Assembly: GCA_023437225.1 (NCBI GenBank)
Contig: JAEZGS010000027.1
Location: 124,001-188,000 of the forward strand
DNA length: 64,000 nucleotides
Source: Bacteroidota bacterium
GTDB lineage: Bacteria; Bacteroidota; Bacteroidia; Chitinophagales; Chitinophagaceae
Reading direction: 5' to 3'
Of this stretch, positions 50,858 to 60,896 are shown piece by piece. A program made the position numbers and the translations under genes. The notes under the pieces are model-generated. The model ran no database searches. It saw nothing but the letters and a program-made list of their open reading frames with translations, and was not told where the DNA came from. Each line of letters opens with the position of its first letter. The stretch's first letter is position 1.

Positions 50858-51208
50858 ATGAACATTATCATGCGCATCATAGTAACATCGATCATTGCAT
50901 TCGCATTATCATACATACTTAGTGGCGTTCATCTGGAAAACTTTTGGGCCGCTATCTTACTCGCAATAGTGCTTGCTGTGTTGAATGCGATTGTAAAACC
51001 ACTCCTCGTGATCCTTACATTTCCCATAACATTAGTAACGCTCGGATTGTTTCTCTTTGTAATAAATGCGATAATAATTTTGCTTGCAGATAATCTACTC
51101 GGGGGGTTTGAAGTGGACGGGTTTTGGTGGGCTCTTTTATTCAGCCTGCTATTATCTGTAGTAACATCATTGCTGTATAAAGAGCCCGAACGCGAGAAGC
51201 GATCCTAG
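50858..51208 (+). CDS. Phage-holin-family (holin 4_2 type) membrane protein
   Basis: 116 residues with four hydrophobic helices, the last two joined by the segment ADNLLGGFEVDGFWWALLFS typical of the widespread PF04020 family. Despite the name these proteins are common chromosomal genes of unknown function and no phage genes are nearby. Confidence 0.87.
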   Translation: MNIIMRIIVTSIIAFALSYILSGVHLENFWAAILLAIVLAVLNAIVKPLLVILTFPITLVTLGLFLFVINAIIILLADNLLGGFEVDGFWWALLFSLLLSVVTSLLYKEPEREKRS

Positions 51209-51216
51209 TTGATCAA

Positions 51217-52503
51217 TCAGATGACCTGTAATTCATAGAACTCATCTTCAACAAAGTATTTGTTCGCAAGTTCATGAAGTTCTTTGGCAGTGACCGACTT
51301 GATGATCTGAATCCCGTTATTGAAATAATCTTCATTAAGTCCATTGAGCACCAGGTTCTTCCAACGGGCTGCAACATGAAATGGTCCGTCAAGATCTCCC
51401 AGTATGCTTCCTATCATGTAACTCTTCGTTACCTGTAATTCCTCATCGTCCACTTCGCTTTCGCGCAAGCCGTTCATCTCTTTATAGATCTCAGTTATCG
51501 TCGCTTCCGACACCTGGCGACCCGCTTCCGTACTGATCATCCACGCACTTTGATGCACATGATTGAGTATGTAACTGTAAATGCCATATGTATATCCCTT
51601 GTCCTCACGAATATTGTCCATTAGTCGCGATCCAAAGAAGCCACCGAACACATTGTTCAACACCATTGCTTTTTGAAAGTCGGGATGATGGCGGTTGGGG
51701 AAGTGACGTGCAATTCGTATTGCCGATTGAACTCCCTGTTCATCGATGATAACAGTTTCTTTTCGTGTAGCTGAAGGTTCCACGGGGTGTATCGGTCCAT
51801 ATGCAGCTTCGCGATGATTTTTTAAAGAAAGTGATCCAAATACTTTGTCAAGCACTTCCATAATGTTAGATGGCAACTTGCCGGCGACAAAAATCACACA
51901 ATGTCCATTGCGGTAATAGTTGTTATAAAATGCCAGCAGGTCTTCGCGTTGCACCTGGTCGTAATCTTCAAGTTTACTGTATTTGCCATAGGGATGTTTC
52001 TCTCCGAAGAGTTTCGCATCGATCAACCTTGCCGCAACGAAATCATTTTTCTGCAACCCAACCTTAAGGCGCTGCTGTGAGTTTTGTCTGTAAATAGCGA
52101 TCTCTTCTTCCGTAAACACCGAATCACTCAAAATATCCGCCACGGCCGGTAACAATTCTTCTATGTGCTTACTCAGGCAATGCAGTGATATCTCTGCAGT
52201 TTCGTTGTAAGCAGCGCGATTCATGTATGCGCCATAATAATCAAAATGCTCATTGATATCGAAGGCAGACAGCCTGCTTGTTCCGTTTTTCAGAAGGTAA
52301 TTGGTTGCTGCTGCAACGGGGTTTTTTGTTTCATAACTATTGCCGGCATAAAACACCCAATTTATCATCAGTGTGTCTTCCGTTCCCATATCCACAAGAT
52401 ATACTTCCACACCATTTGATAGGGTCTCCTTGCGTGCAGGTGGTAGTGAAATATCAAAGTCTACCGGGTCTTTTATTACGGGCGCTGTTGTTCTATTTAC
52501 CAT
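51217..52503 (-). CDS. M16 peptidase-family protein lacking the zinc motif
   Basis: 428 residues with the M16 two-domain fold. The place of the HxxEH zinc motif is taken by AATNYLLKNG, so it is likely catalytically dead. It starts 6 bases after the active M16 gene (52510-53748). Pairs of active and inactive M16B subunits form heterodimers in known systems, the inactive partner helping substrate binding. It has no signal peptide. The C-terminal half is intact (TYGIYSYILNH, KSYMIGSILGDLDGP). Confidence 0.87.
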   Translation of the reverse strand: MVNRTTAPVIKDPVDFDISLPPARKETLSNGVEVYLVDMGTEDTLMINWVFYAGNSYETKNPVAAATNYLLKNGTSRLSAFDINEHFDYYGAYMNRAAYNETAEISLHCLSKHIEELLPAVADILSDSVFTEEEIAIYRQNSQQRLKVGLQKNDFVAARLIDAKLFGEKHPYGKYSKLEDYDQVQREDLLAFYNNYYRNGHCVIFVAGKLPSNIMEVLDKVFGSLSLKNHREAAYGPIHPVEPSATRKETVIIDEQGVQSAIRIARHFPNRHHPDFQKAMVLNNVFGGFFGSRLMDNIREDKGYTYGIYSYILNHVHQSAWMISTEAGRQVSEATITEIYKEMNGLRESEVDDEELQVTKSYMIGSILGDLDGPFHVAARWKNLVLNGLNEDYFNNGIQIIKSVTAKELHELANKYFVEDEFYELQVI

Positions 52504-52509
52504 ACTTGA

Positions 52510-53748
52510 TTAGTTCTCGCTATGATAGTATAGCGTGTTTGAATTGTTCTTGTCAAAGATCTGCCTGCTGTAATTGAGAATATCTTCTGCAGTGACCGAA
52601 AAATATTTTTCTCTGTCACGATTGAACAGCGACGCATCCCCCAGGAGTTCATAAAATGCAAGACTGTTTGCGCGAGCCATTACACTCATGTCTTCAAAAG
52701 CAATTGCAGCTTCTGTTTTATTCTGAATTTTAGTGAGTTCTTTTTCAGTGATCTTCTCCGCCTTTAATTTGTCCAGTTCATCTTCAATGGCCTTTTCTGC
52801 GTCTTTCATGTTCACGCCTTTGACAAGCTTCCCTTCGATCGTAAGCAATCCGGAATCAACTGATCCGAAATGATAACATTCAATATTGCTAAAGAGTTTC
52901 TGCTCTTTCACCAACGCCTGGTATAATCTGGAAGAACCACCACCTCCAAGAACTTCTGTGATGAGGTCCGCAACGTAATAACCGTGATCGAGGCGTCCGG
53001 CCATATGCCAGCATTTGTAAAGTGCATCGAGTGGGACATTGGCCTTGAGAGACATTGATCTTGGTTCCTGCTGCTTCGGTTCAGCAGCTATTTCGCGTAC
53101 ATATTTTTGTCCTGGTTCGATATCGCCAAACCATTTTTCAACAAGTGGCATTACCTCCGCAGCTTTCACTTTTCCGGCAACAACCAGGATAGCATTGATG
53201 GGTGTGTAGTGTTTAAAGAAAAAATCTTTTACGTCCTGAAGACGGGCGTTTTCAATGTGGGACAAATCCTTGCCTATTGTCATCCATTGATAGGGATGTT
53301 GTTTGTATGCCATTTCGCGCATACGGAACCATACATCGCCATATGGTTTGTTGATATAATGTTCCTTGAATTCTTCGCTTACCACCTTCCGTTGAACATC
53401 AAGACTCTTTTCGTTGAAGGCAAGAGAAAGCATCCTGTCGCTTTCAAGCCACAAGGCGGTCTCAAGATTTTCAGCGGGCAACTGGATGTAGTAATTTGTT
53501 ACATCGTTGCTGGTATATGCGTTATTCTCACCGCCTGCTACCTGCAGTGGAGTTTCAAAATCTTCTATGTTGATACTACCACCGAACATCAGATGTTCGA
53601 ATAAGTGCGCAAATCCGGTCTTGTTGGGATCTTCATCACGCGCGCCTACATCGTACATCACGTTCACGACAGCCATCGGTGTTGAAGCGTCTTCATGGAT
53701 CAACACACGCAGGCCATTATTTAGAATGAACTTTTCGAATTGAATCAT
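52510..53748 (-). CDS. Zinc peptidase of the M16B family (active subunit)
   Basis: About 412 residues from MIQFEKFILNNGLRV; an upstream start at 53799 is possible but adds sequence not seen in the family. The zinc motif is HLFEH in FAHLFEHLMFGGS, with a downstream Glu in the NAYTSNDVTNYY region, then GGGGSSRLYQALVKEQ in the second half. No signal peptide, so cytoplasmic. It pairs with the inactive M16 gene downstream. Confidence 0.93.
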   Translation of the reverse strand: MIQFEKFILNNGLRVLIHEDASTPMAVVNVMYDVGARDEDPNKTGFAHLFEHLMFGGSINIEDFETPLQVAGGENNAYTSNDVTNYYIQLPAENLETALWLESDRMLSLAFNEKSLDVQRKVVSEEFKEHYINKPYGDVWFRMREMAYKQHPYQWMTIGKDLSHIENARLQDVKDFFFKHYTPINAILVVAGKVKAAEVMPLVEKWFGDIEPGQKYVREIAAEPKQQEPRSMSLKANVPLDALYKCWHMAGRLDHGYYVADLITEVLGGGGSSRLYQALVKEQKLFSNIECYHFGSVDSGLLTIEGKLVKGVNMKDAEKAIEDELDKLKAEKITEKELTKIQNKTEAAIAFEDMSVMARANSLAFYELLGDASLFNRDREKYFSVTAEDILNYSRQIFDKNNSNTLYYHSEN

Positions 53749-53810
53749 ATTTAAGATTGAGTTGCAAAGTAACGAAGAACTTATTCTTCCTGCGTTCACG
53801 GAACGCGTTG

Positions 53811-55001
53811 CTAAAGTATACTTTTGATCTTTAACGTAAGCAATACAGGTCCATCGGCCCTTAAAACAAGAAATTTCAAACGTTGGCCGGGTTGCTGCAG
53901 CATATTCTTATACACCTGTATGTTCTTGCTGAAGTTATTGTCAACGGCAAGCACAATATCGCCCTCGCGAAAACCTGCCGAAGCAGCAGGTGACCCTTTC
54001 ATAACGTCCATTACGGTGATCTCGCCATCGACAAGATACATTCCAAGGCCTGTATAGGAATAATCAAATACATCCTTATAATGGGTATTCGGAAGCAGGT
54101 GAATTTCTTTCTTTTCGTAGTTGAGAATGAGGTTGAATCGCCGCAGCAGGTCGTTCCCGATCAGGCCGCCTAGATAAGGGTATGAAGTAACGTTGTACTC
54201 ATCGTTGAAGATATAGGTGGGAACATTGCGAAAACGATAGGGCCCCATACGCACCTGCCGGATGACGCCCATTTTCATCGACGTTTTACCGCCCAATCCC
54301 TCTGCCTGAGATTCGTACCACTTTTTCTTGGGATGAAGGAAAGCGCTGTCCTCCGCAAATTCCGAGGATAAGAGGAGACACATGCCTGCTCCTGTATCGA
54401 AATAAAAACGGGATTCGAGCTCCCGATCGTCCTTGAGTCCTGAGCTGATGACCGGGATGTTCACCAACAGGGGGCGAAAGGTAAAACCTCCCCTGGGATA
54501 CCGGATCGTACCTTTTGTATTAACCGTGATGTACGAGCTGTCGTAATTGATCTTCACAATGTAGCGATGCAGGAAGCTGTACCCTATGATGCCGTCGATT
54601 CGTTCACCGTATGCCGAACTTAAAATATCATAATCGTTGATATGAAAATCGAGGCTATCTACCTTCAAACCCGGAAGAAACAGTGTTTTATCGTAAACAA
54701 AACGCACCTGCCTGATGCCTGCGATGCCTCGTACTGTGCGGTCGCTCAGCGTGGCATCCAGTTTAAGTTCTGCTGCCGTGGTCGAATCAAGGGAAATTCC
54801 GCCGCTTCCCGTATCAAGTATGAAGTTCAGGCTGTCAGGGTAATGTTCAAATTTTGCTTTTAGAACGATGATGCCGCCGGTGAGCATGCGGAAAGGAACC
54901 GTGGTTATGTATTTTGAAGGAGGTGGAATGAATTCTTCCTGCGCCGATAGCTCCCGGTAGGTGAGGGCAAAGAGGACTAAAAACAGCAATATGGCGCGCA
55001 T
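53811..55001 (-). CDS. Exported retropepsin-like aspartyl protease with PDZ domain
   Basis: 396 residues with signal peptide (ending ELSAQ). Two aspartic-protease half-sites are visible, FILDTGSGG and FYFDTGAGM, each with the D-T/S-G core, so the active site can be made in one chain. The C-terminal PDZ domain has DVMKGSPAASAGFREGDIVLAVD. Similar proteins are widespread in Bacteroidota; substrate unknown. Divergent from mqnC with a 132-base gap between them. Confidence 0.88.
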   Translation of the reverse strand: MRAILLFLVLFALTYRELSAQEEFIPPPSKYITTVPFRMLTGGIIVLKAKFEHYPDSLNFILDTGSGGISLDSTTAAELKLDATLSDRTVRGIAGIRQVRFVYDKTLFLPGLKVDSLDFHINDYDILSSAYGERIDGIIGYSFLHRYIVKINYDSSYITVNTKGTIRYPRGGFTFRPLLVNIPVISSGLKDDRELESRFYFDTGAGMCLLLSSEFAEDSAFLHPKKKWYESQAEGLGGKTSMKMGVIRQVRMGPYRFRNVPTYIFNDEYNVTSYPYLGGLIGNDLLRRFNLILNYEKKEIHLLPNTHYKDVFDYSYTGLGMYLVDGEITVMDVMKGSPAASAGFREGDIVLAVDNNFSKNIQVYKNMLQQPGQRLKFLVLRADGPVLLTLKIKSIL

Positions 55002-55133
55002 CGATGAATTTTTGTTGTCTAAAGACTTCCCTTAAGTTAAGGCAATATAAATATCTATTGATACCGGTCATAAATATAACATTCATAAGCTCACTAAGTT
55101 TTCCTTTAGTATTTTTGAACCCAATTTGTTGAT

Positions 55134-56258
55134 ATGAAGCTTGAAGAACTGTATCAGAAGGCGCTGAATTTTGAATTCCTTTCAGTTGAGGAAGGCATGT
55201 TTCTTTTTGAACATGCACCACTTACTGAACTGATGAATGTGGCGAATGAGATGCGCAAAAAGCATGTGCCGCATGGAAAGGTGACATGGATCATTGACCG
55301 CAACCTCAATACCACAAACGTTTGTATCGCCAACTGTAAGTTCTGTAATTTTTACAGGGTGCCTGGTCATCCGGATGCTTATATCACTGATCTGGACACT
55401 TACCGGGTTAAGATCGAAGAAACTTTTCGCTATGGGGGTGAACAACTGCTGTTGCAGGGTGGGCACCATCCCAACCTGGGTTTACAATATTATGCGGACC
55501 TTTTCAGGTCGCTTAAGCAGATGTTTCCGAAGCTTAAGCTTCATGCTTTAGGTCCCCCTGAGATCGCGCACATTACGAAACTCGAGAAATCCACCCACCA
55601 CGAAGTGTTGAAGACGCTCAAAGAGGCGGGACTTGATTCGCTTCCCGGTGCTGGTGCGGAAATCCTGATCGACCGTGTAAGACGGTTGATATCGAAAGGC
55701 AAATGTGGCGCGCAGGAATGGCTGGATATTATGCACGAAGCGCATAAGCTGGATCTTACGACCTCAGCAACCATGATGTTCGGTCATGTAGAAACTTTGC
55801 AGGAGCGCTTCGAGCATCTCGTAAAGATCAGGGAGGTACAGGCCCGCAAGCCACAAAATACCAAAGGGTTTCTTGCGTTTATTCCCTGGACTTTCCAGGA
55901 TGCTGATACTTTGCTGGCCAGGATTCGCGGGGTGCATAACCTGACAACGGCCGACGAGTACATCAGGATGATCGCGTTAAGTCGCATCATGCTGCCGAAT
56001 GTGATCAATATCCAGGCAAGCTGGCTGACAGTAGGAAAGCAAACTGCGCAGGTATGTTTGCATGCCGGGGCGAATGATTTTGGGAGCATCATGATCGAAG
56101 AGAATGTAGTAAGTGCAGCCGGAGCGCCGCACCGATTTACTTATAAGAGTATTCAGAATGCTATCAGGGAGGCAGGTTTCGAACCCCAGTTGCGTAACCA
56201 GCAATATGAATTCAGGGACCTTCCGGAAGAGATCCAGGAGCAGGTGATATCTTACTGA
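55134..56258 (+). CDS. mqnC: Cyclic dehypoxanthinyl futalosine synthase (radical SAM)
   Basis: A 374-residue enzyme of the futalosine route to menaquinone, making cyclic dehypoxanthinyl futalosine from dehypoxanthinyl futalosine. The [4Fe-4S] motif CIANCKFC (C64, C68, C71) binds the cluster with SAM. Other MqnC-type parts are QGGHHPNLGLQYY, HALGPPEIAH and MMFGHVETLQERFEHL. Length fits the family. A TATTTTTG box lies at 55110-55117 but without a convincing upstream element. The stop TGA (56256-56258) directly meets a 7-nt array. Confidence 0.93.
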   Translation: MKLEELYQKALNFEFLSVEEGMFLFEHAPLTELMNVANEMRKKHVPHGKVTWIIDRNLNTTNVCIANCKFCNFYRVPGHPDAYITDLDTYRVKIEETFRYGGEQLLLQGGHHPNLGLQYYADLFRSLKQMFPKLKLHALGPPEIAHITKLEKSTHHEVLKTLKEAGLDSLPGAGAEILIDRVRRLISKGKCGAQEWLDIMHEAHKLDLTTSATMMFGHVETLQERFEHLVKIREVQARKPQNTKGFLAFIPWTFQDADTLLARIRGVHNLTTADEYIRMIALSRIMLPNVINIQASWLTVGKQTAQVCLHAGANDFGSIMIEENVVSAAGAPHRFTYKSIQNAIREAGFEPQLRNQQYEFRDLPEEIQEQVISY

Positions 56259-56410
56259 AAGCGGAATAATTAGGTAATCGGTAGTCGGTAATCGGTAGTC
56301 GGCGAGAAGAAGGTAATCGGTAATCGGTAGTCGGTAATCGGTAATCGGCGAGAAGAAGGTAATCGGTAATCGGCGAGCTCCGCTTCCCGCTTCCCGCTTT
56401 CCGCTTTCTG
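56257..56410. repeat. 7-nt repeat array with 46-base higher-order unit (GGTAATC type)
   Basis: Starts GAAAGCG next to the mqnC stop and then runs GGTAATC/GGTAGTC units. The block 'GGCGAGAAGAA plus five 7-mers' occurs at 56301 and again in part at 56347, 46 bases apart. It ends with two CGCTTCC and two CGCTTTC units, the inverted complement of the left-hand GAAAGCG word. Confidence 0.9.
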
Positions 56411-56426
56411 TTTTAAAATACATCCA

Positions 56427-59400
56427 TTGAAAACCATGAACAGACCCCTGCGAAAGCTTGTGAGAATAGCAACTATTCTGCTTGCTGTAGTATTGTTCTT
56501 CAACTTTTTTGGTTATTACCTCGTTCAGGTGAAATCAAAAGAAAACGAACAATTCATTGAAGTCGTTAACATCGCCAATAAGCAGCGACTGTTATCACAA
56601 TTGATCTCCAAAGATGCAGCCTTCATTGTTTTCGACAATCTCTCCGATTCTTCCAAAACATATTATCGCAACAGCCTGAAGAAAGCGCTTGCAGATCTTG
56701 AAACCAATACCAACTATTTAAACGGAAGCAAAAGCGATCCTGAAAAACCTGTTCCACCAGCTACAGAAGAGGTTAAAAAAGTTCTTGCTAAGGCCTACCT
56801 TCAGATTCTGGCGCTTCAAAAAACTGCCAGCCAGGTTGCTGATGCAAGTGAGGAACAACTTCGAACAAATGGTGACGAATATTTGAACAAGATACGTTCC
56901 ATTGAAAATGATTTTGGCGTTTTAATGGATCAACTGGATGCCCAGTACGTTCATATCCTTAACGAGCGCGTGAAGGCTGCCTCCACTATCAATACAGGAA
57001 AATTTATTTCTCTCATTATTGCTCTTGTCTGCTTAAGCCTCCTAGTGTTGGAGCCTTTGTTTAAAAGCAATCAAAAGAATTACCGCGAACTGCAACTTGC
57101 ACGCAACGAGTTGATGAGCGATAAGAAATACCTGACATCGATTCTTAATTCGCAAACGAACTATGTAATACGCATCAATCGCGAAGGAAACCTGGTTTAC
57201 GCCAACCCACAATACCTTGCAACCTTCAATTATACCAAAGAAGAGATCGCAGGAAAACCTTACTATACGAGCATCTTTCCCAAAGACATCCGCCGCTGTT
57301 CGCACGTTGCGGATATGTGCCTGGAAAAACCGGGTGAAATACATAAGATGCGTTTGCGTGTGCCTATAAACGGTTCAAAAGAGTTTGTATGGACCGAATG
57401 GGAATTTATTGCATTGCCTGCCGAAAACGATGCCCCGAGCGAGATTCAGGGCATTGGCATAAATGTGAACGACAAAGTACTTGCGGAGACTTTGAAAGAA
57501 GACGCTATGCGCACTTCTTCCTATGCGATGACCTTTGCAAAAATGGGTAGTTATAAACTTAATTATAACACGCAGGATCTGGAATTAAGTCGCGAATTGC
57601 AAGTGCTTTTCGAAATGGAGAACATCCGTTCGAGGACATTGACCATGGAGGAGATGTTATCGAACTACATTTATCCCGATGATGCGCCCCGTGTATTGGA
57701 AGCATTAAGACTTGCCTTATTGAACCGCAGTTCTAGAAAGTATGAAACTGAGATCATTTTCCGGGTGGTAACTCAAAAGAAAAATGTGCGCTACATCTAC
57801 CTGAAAGGTAAAGCCATCGACGATGAATACGGACTCGGTGTGATCCAGGACATTACCCAGCAAAAACAATCGGAGCAGGAATTATTGGATAGTGAGGCGC
57901 GCTTCAGGTTGCTTGCCGAACACTCTGAAGACATCATCACCGAACATTGTCGACTAGGAATTATTCTTTATGCATCGCCCTCCGTAAATAAAGTTCTTGG
58001 CTATTCGCTTGAAGACATCAAAGGAAAAATGATCAGTGATTTCTTCCATCCCGAAGATTACCTGGTCTATAAAGAATTGTTTGAGAACGATGATGTGGAT
58101 CCGCAGGAACCATTTACCATTCAGTTCAGGATGCGAACAAGTGACGACAACTACATCTGGTTGGAGAGCATTGTTAAGCCAGTGTTGGAGAACGGTGTAG
58201 TGATACGGCTGATCTGCACTTCACGCGATATTACCGAACGAAAAAAAGTTGAAGCAGAACGCGAGCAGATCCTCGCAGAAATGAAGCAGTCCGAAGAACT
58301 GTTAAGGACCATCATCAATTCAACACCAGACTGGATATACATTAAAGATCCTGAGCATCGGTTCCTGTTGGTTAACCAGGCACATGCGGAAAGCCATCAC
58401 CTTGCACCGCAGGACTTTATTGGTAAAACGGAAGTTGAAATAGGCCTTCCAGAGGAACTCGTAAAAGGCAACCCTGCAAAAGGTTTGCGCGGATTTTGGG
58501 GCGATGATGAAGAGGTTATTAAAACAGGAATTACCAAATTTATCCCTGAAGAACTGTCTATCATCGATGGAAAACCTCATGTGCTTAGTGTTGTAAAAGT
58601 GCCGCTTCGCGATGCAGAAGGTAACATCTGGGGCCTGCTGGGATTTGTACACAATATTACCGAGCTAAAGAAGACCGAAGAAAACCTCAAACGAAAAGAC
58701 CTCCTGTTGCAGGCAGTGTCCGAAGCCACGCATCAGCTTATCATTAACAACAATCTTGAAGACGCCATATCTCAATCCATTCAATTGCTCGGTATTAAGA
58801 TGGATGTAGATGTTGTGAACGTTTATAAAAACCGGTTTGACGACAAGCGTCTTATTTCGCTGACCAGCCAGTTCGTTCATTGGGATATCAGTGAGAACAT
58901 GGAAGTGGATCCGCAATTACAGGATATTCCACTTTGGGAGGATACGCAAATGGTTAAAACATTGCGTCGTGAAGAGATCTATTGCATTAATGTGAAAGAT
59001 ATACCGGAAGACTTTGCGCGACAATACTTCCAGGATAGCGGTTCACAATCGATGGCAGTAATACCAATATTCAGCTTAAATGAATTCTGGGGTTTCGTTG
59101 CTTTCATCGACAAAACAAAAGAGCGCGAATGGACACTCACAGAGTTCTTCATACTGCAATCATTCGCCTCAACACTTGCCGCCGCCATCGAACGCAAGCA
59201 GATGGAAGAGGAACTGGTGCAGGCAAAAAATCTTGCTGAATCCGGAAGCATCGCAAAGAGCGAATTCATGGCTAATATGAGTCATGAATTGCGCACTCCT
59301 ATGAATGGCATCATCGGCTTCACAGACCTTGTGCTTACATCGGAATTGCAGAAGTCGCAACGCGATTATCTGAACAATGTTCGAAAATCCGCATATGGAC

Positions 59401-60803
59401 TTCTTGATATCATCAACGATATTCTCGACTTCTCAAAGATCGAAGCTGGTAAACTCAGTATTGAATATGCACCGATACGTCTCGACGAACTGGTAGAAGA
59501 AACCGTTGATATGCTGACCGTAAAAGCATATGAGAAAAAACTTGACATCATCTGTATCATCGACCCTGATCTTCCGTCGCAATTTAATGCGGATGCGGTT
59601 CGTATAAGACAGGTGTTGGTGAACCTTCTGGGAAATGCCATTAAGTTTACCGAGTCTGGTGAAATTGTAGTGAGCCTGAGCAGGGAAGGAGAGATATATA
59701 AAAAGAACGGCGTTCCTTATCTGGATATAGCGATCGCAGTTACAGATACAGGAATAGGTATATCGCCTGAAAAAATATCTAAGATTTTTGAAAGTTTCAC
59801 CCAGGCCGATTCGTCAACAACGCGCCGCTTCGGAGGCACGGGGCTTGGACTTACAATATCGAAGAGTCTTTCTGAATTGATGCATGGTTCGTTGCACGTT
59901 TCAAGTGAATTGGGACAGGGCAGTACCTTCACGCTGCATGTGCCCGTTGAAGTGTTGAATAAAAATCCGCAATTTTCTTCCAGCCACAAACCCGGTTTGA
60001 ACAATGTATTGATCGTCGAAGACAATGCGAGCAGCCGTCAAATGTTGAGTAAAGTATTCGACTATTTCAAGATCGACGTGGATTTTGCTTCTACCTGCCG
60101 CGAAGCAATATTGAAGATGGAGCGCATGAATATCGAAAGCAAGCGGATTGATCTGCTTCTTATAGATCAGAGTATGCCTGACATGGACGGTATAACTCTT
60201 TGCAAGGAATTTCGGAAGGACGTAAGGTTCCGCAACATTCCGCAGACGCTTATGTTGTCGCCACTTGAGAAAAAACTTTATGAGAATGAAGCTGAAGCGA
60301 TAGGAAGACTTCAGTTAATTGGAAAGCCGGTGAAAATGTATGAACTGTATTCATTGTTATGCAGTTTGTTCATACACGATCATAAGGTGAGTGAAAAAGT
60401 GCAGATGCCTACGATCACCGAAACGAATGAATCTGCAACGATCATGGTTGTTGAAGACGACCCGATCAACATGATGCTGATATCGGAAGTTTTAAGAAAG
60501 ATGGGTTACCTGGTGCTTAAAGCGGAAAACGGGAGCAAGGCAATTGAGAAGCTACAGGAATCTGACGTGGTTATGATCTTCATGGATGTGAATATGCCTG
60601 GTATGGATGGATTCACAACCACACGAAAGATCCGTCAATTACCGGCGCCTTATAATGAGATTCCAATTGTTGCATTAACTGCAGATGCCATGCAGGGCGA
60701 TAAGGAGAAGTGCATCGAGTCCGGGATGAACGATTATATTTCCAAACCTTTCAGGCTGGAGGAGATAGAAGCGGTGCTGAAAAAAATGATGCTGATGGTG
60801 TAA
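56427..60803 (+). CDS. Large hybrid sensor histidine kinase, two receiver domains
   Basis: 1458 residues. N-terminal helix (about 14-34) and a periplasmic four-helix-type domain resembling the PilJ/type IV pili sensor domain (NIANKQRLLSQLISKDAAFIVF region), second helix about 195-210. Then several PAS domains (for example RINREGNLVYANPQYLATF and IKDPEHRFLLVNQAHAE), a GAF domain near residue 785-930, and the kinase with His 953 (MSHELRTPMNG), NLLGNAIKF, DTGIGI, GGTGLGLTIS. Two receivers follow: the first with D1247 in LLIDQSMPDMDG, the second with D1387 in MDVNMPGMDG and TADAMQGDKEKC. No HPt domain is present, so the phosphate must pass to a separate HPt or response protein not seen here. Confidence 0.92.
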   Translation: MKTMNRPLRKLVRIATILLAVVLFFNFFGYYLVQVKSKENEQFIEVVNIANKQRLLSQLISKDAAFIVFDNLSDSSKTYYRNSLKKALADLETNTNYLNGSKSDPEKPVPPATEEVKKVLAKAYLQILALQKTASQVADASEEQLRTNGDEYLNKIRSIENDFGVLMDQLDAQYVHILNERVKAASTINTGKFISLIIALVCLSLLVLEPLFKSNQKNYRELQLARNELMSDKKYLTSILNSQTNYVIRINREGNLVYANPQYLATFNYTKEEIAGKPYYTSIFPKDIRRCSHVADMCLEKPGEIHKMRLRVPINGSKEFVWTEWEFIALPAENDAPSEIQGIGINVNDKVLAETLKEDAMRTSSYAMTFAKMGSYKLNYNTQDLELSRELQVLFEMENIRSRTLTMEEMLSNYIYPDDAPRVLEALRLALLNRSSRKYETEIIFRVVTQKKNVRYIYLKGKAIDDEYGLGVIQDITQQKQSEQELLDSEARFRLLAEHSEDIITEHCRLGIILYASPSVNKVLGYSLEDIKGKMISDFFHPEDYLVYKELFENDDVDPQEPFTIQFRMRTSDDNYIWLESIVKPVLENGVVIRLICTSRDITERKKVEAEREQILAEMKQSEELLRTIINSTPDWIYIKDPEHRFLLVNQAHAESHHLAPQDFIGKTEVEIGLPEELVKGNPAKGLRGFWGDDEEVIKTGITKFIPEELSIIDGKPHVLSVVKVPLRDAEGNIWGLLGFVHNITELKKTEENLKRKDLLLQAVSEATHQLIINNNLEDAISQSIQLLGIKMDVDVVNVYKNRFDDKRLISLTSQFVHWDISENMEVDPQLQDIPLWEDTQMVKTLRREEIYCINVKDIPEDFARQYFQDSGSQSMAVIPIFSLNEFWGFVAFIDKTKEREWTLTEFFILQSFASTLAAAIERKQMEEELVQAKNLAESGSIAKSEFMANMSHELRTPMNGIIGFTDLVLTSELQKSQRDYLNNVRKSAYGLLDIINDILDFSKIEAGKLSIEYAPIRLDELVEETVDMLTVKAYEKKLDIICIIDPDLPSQFNADAVRIRQVLVNLLGNAIKFTESGEIVVSLSREGEIYKKNGVPYLDIAIAVTDTGIGISPEKISKIFESFTQADSSTTRRFGGTGLGLTISKSLSELMHGSLHVSSELGQGSTFTLHVPVEVLNKNPQFSSSHKPGLNNVLIVEDNASSRQMLSKVFDYFKIDVDFASTCREAILKMERMNIESKRIDLLLIDQSMPDMDGITLCKEFRKDVRFRNIPQTLMLSPLEKKLYENEAEAIGRLQLIGKPVKMYELYSLLCSLFIHDHKVSEKVQMPTITETNESATIMVVEDDPINMMLISEVLRKMGYLVLKAENGSKAIEKLQESDVVMIFMDVNMPGMDGFTTTRKIRQLPAPYNEIPIVALTADAMQGDKEKCIESGMNDYISKPFRLEEIEAVLKKMMLMV

Positions 60804-60896
60804 ACGGCGCAACCATTCCGTGAAACGACACGTCTACTTGCCCGTTAAAAACACAATATATTGGCCACTCCAACATCAACCATTCAAATCAACACC

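Noticed and set aside
50858..51208. Holin-family gene taken as sign of a prophage
   Set aside because: The family is common on Bacteroidota chromosomes and no other phage gene is nearby.
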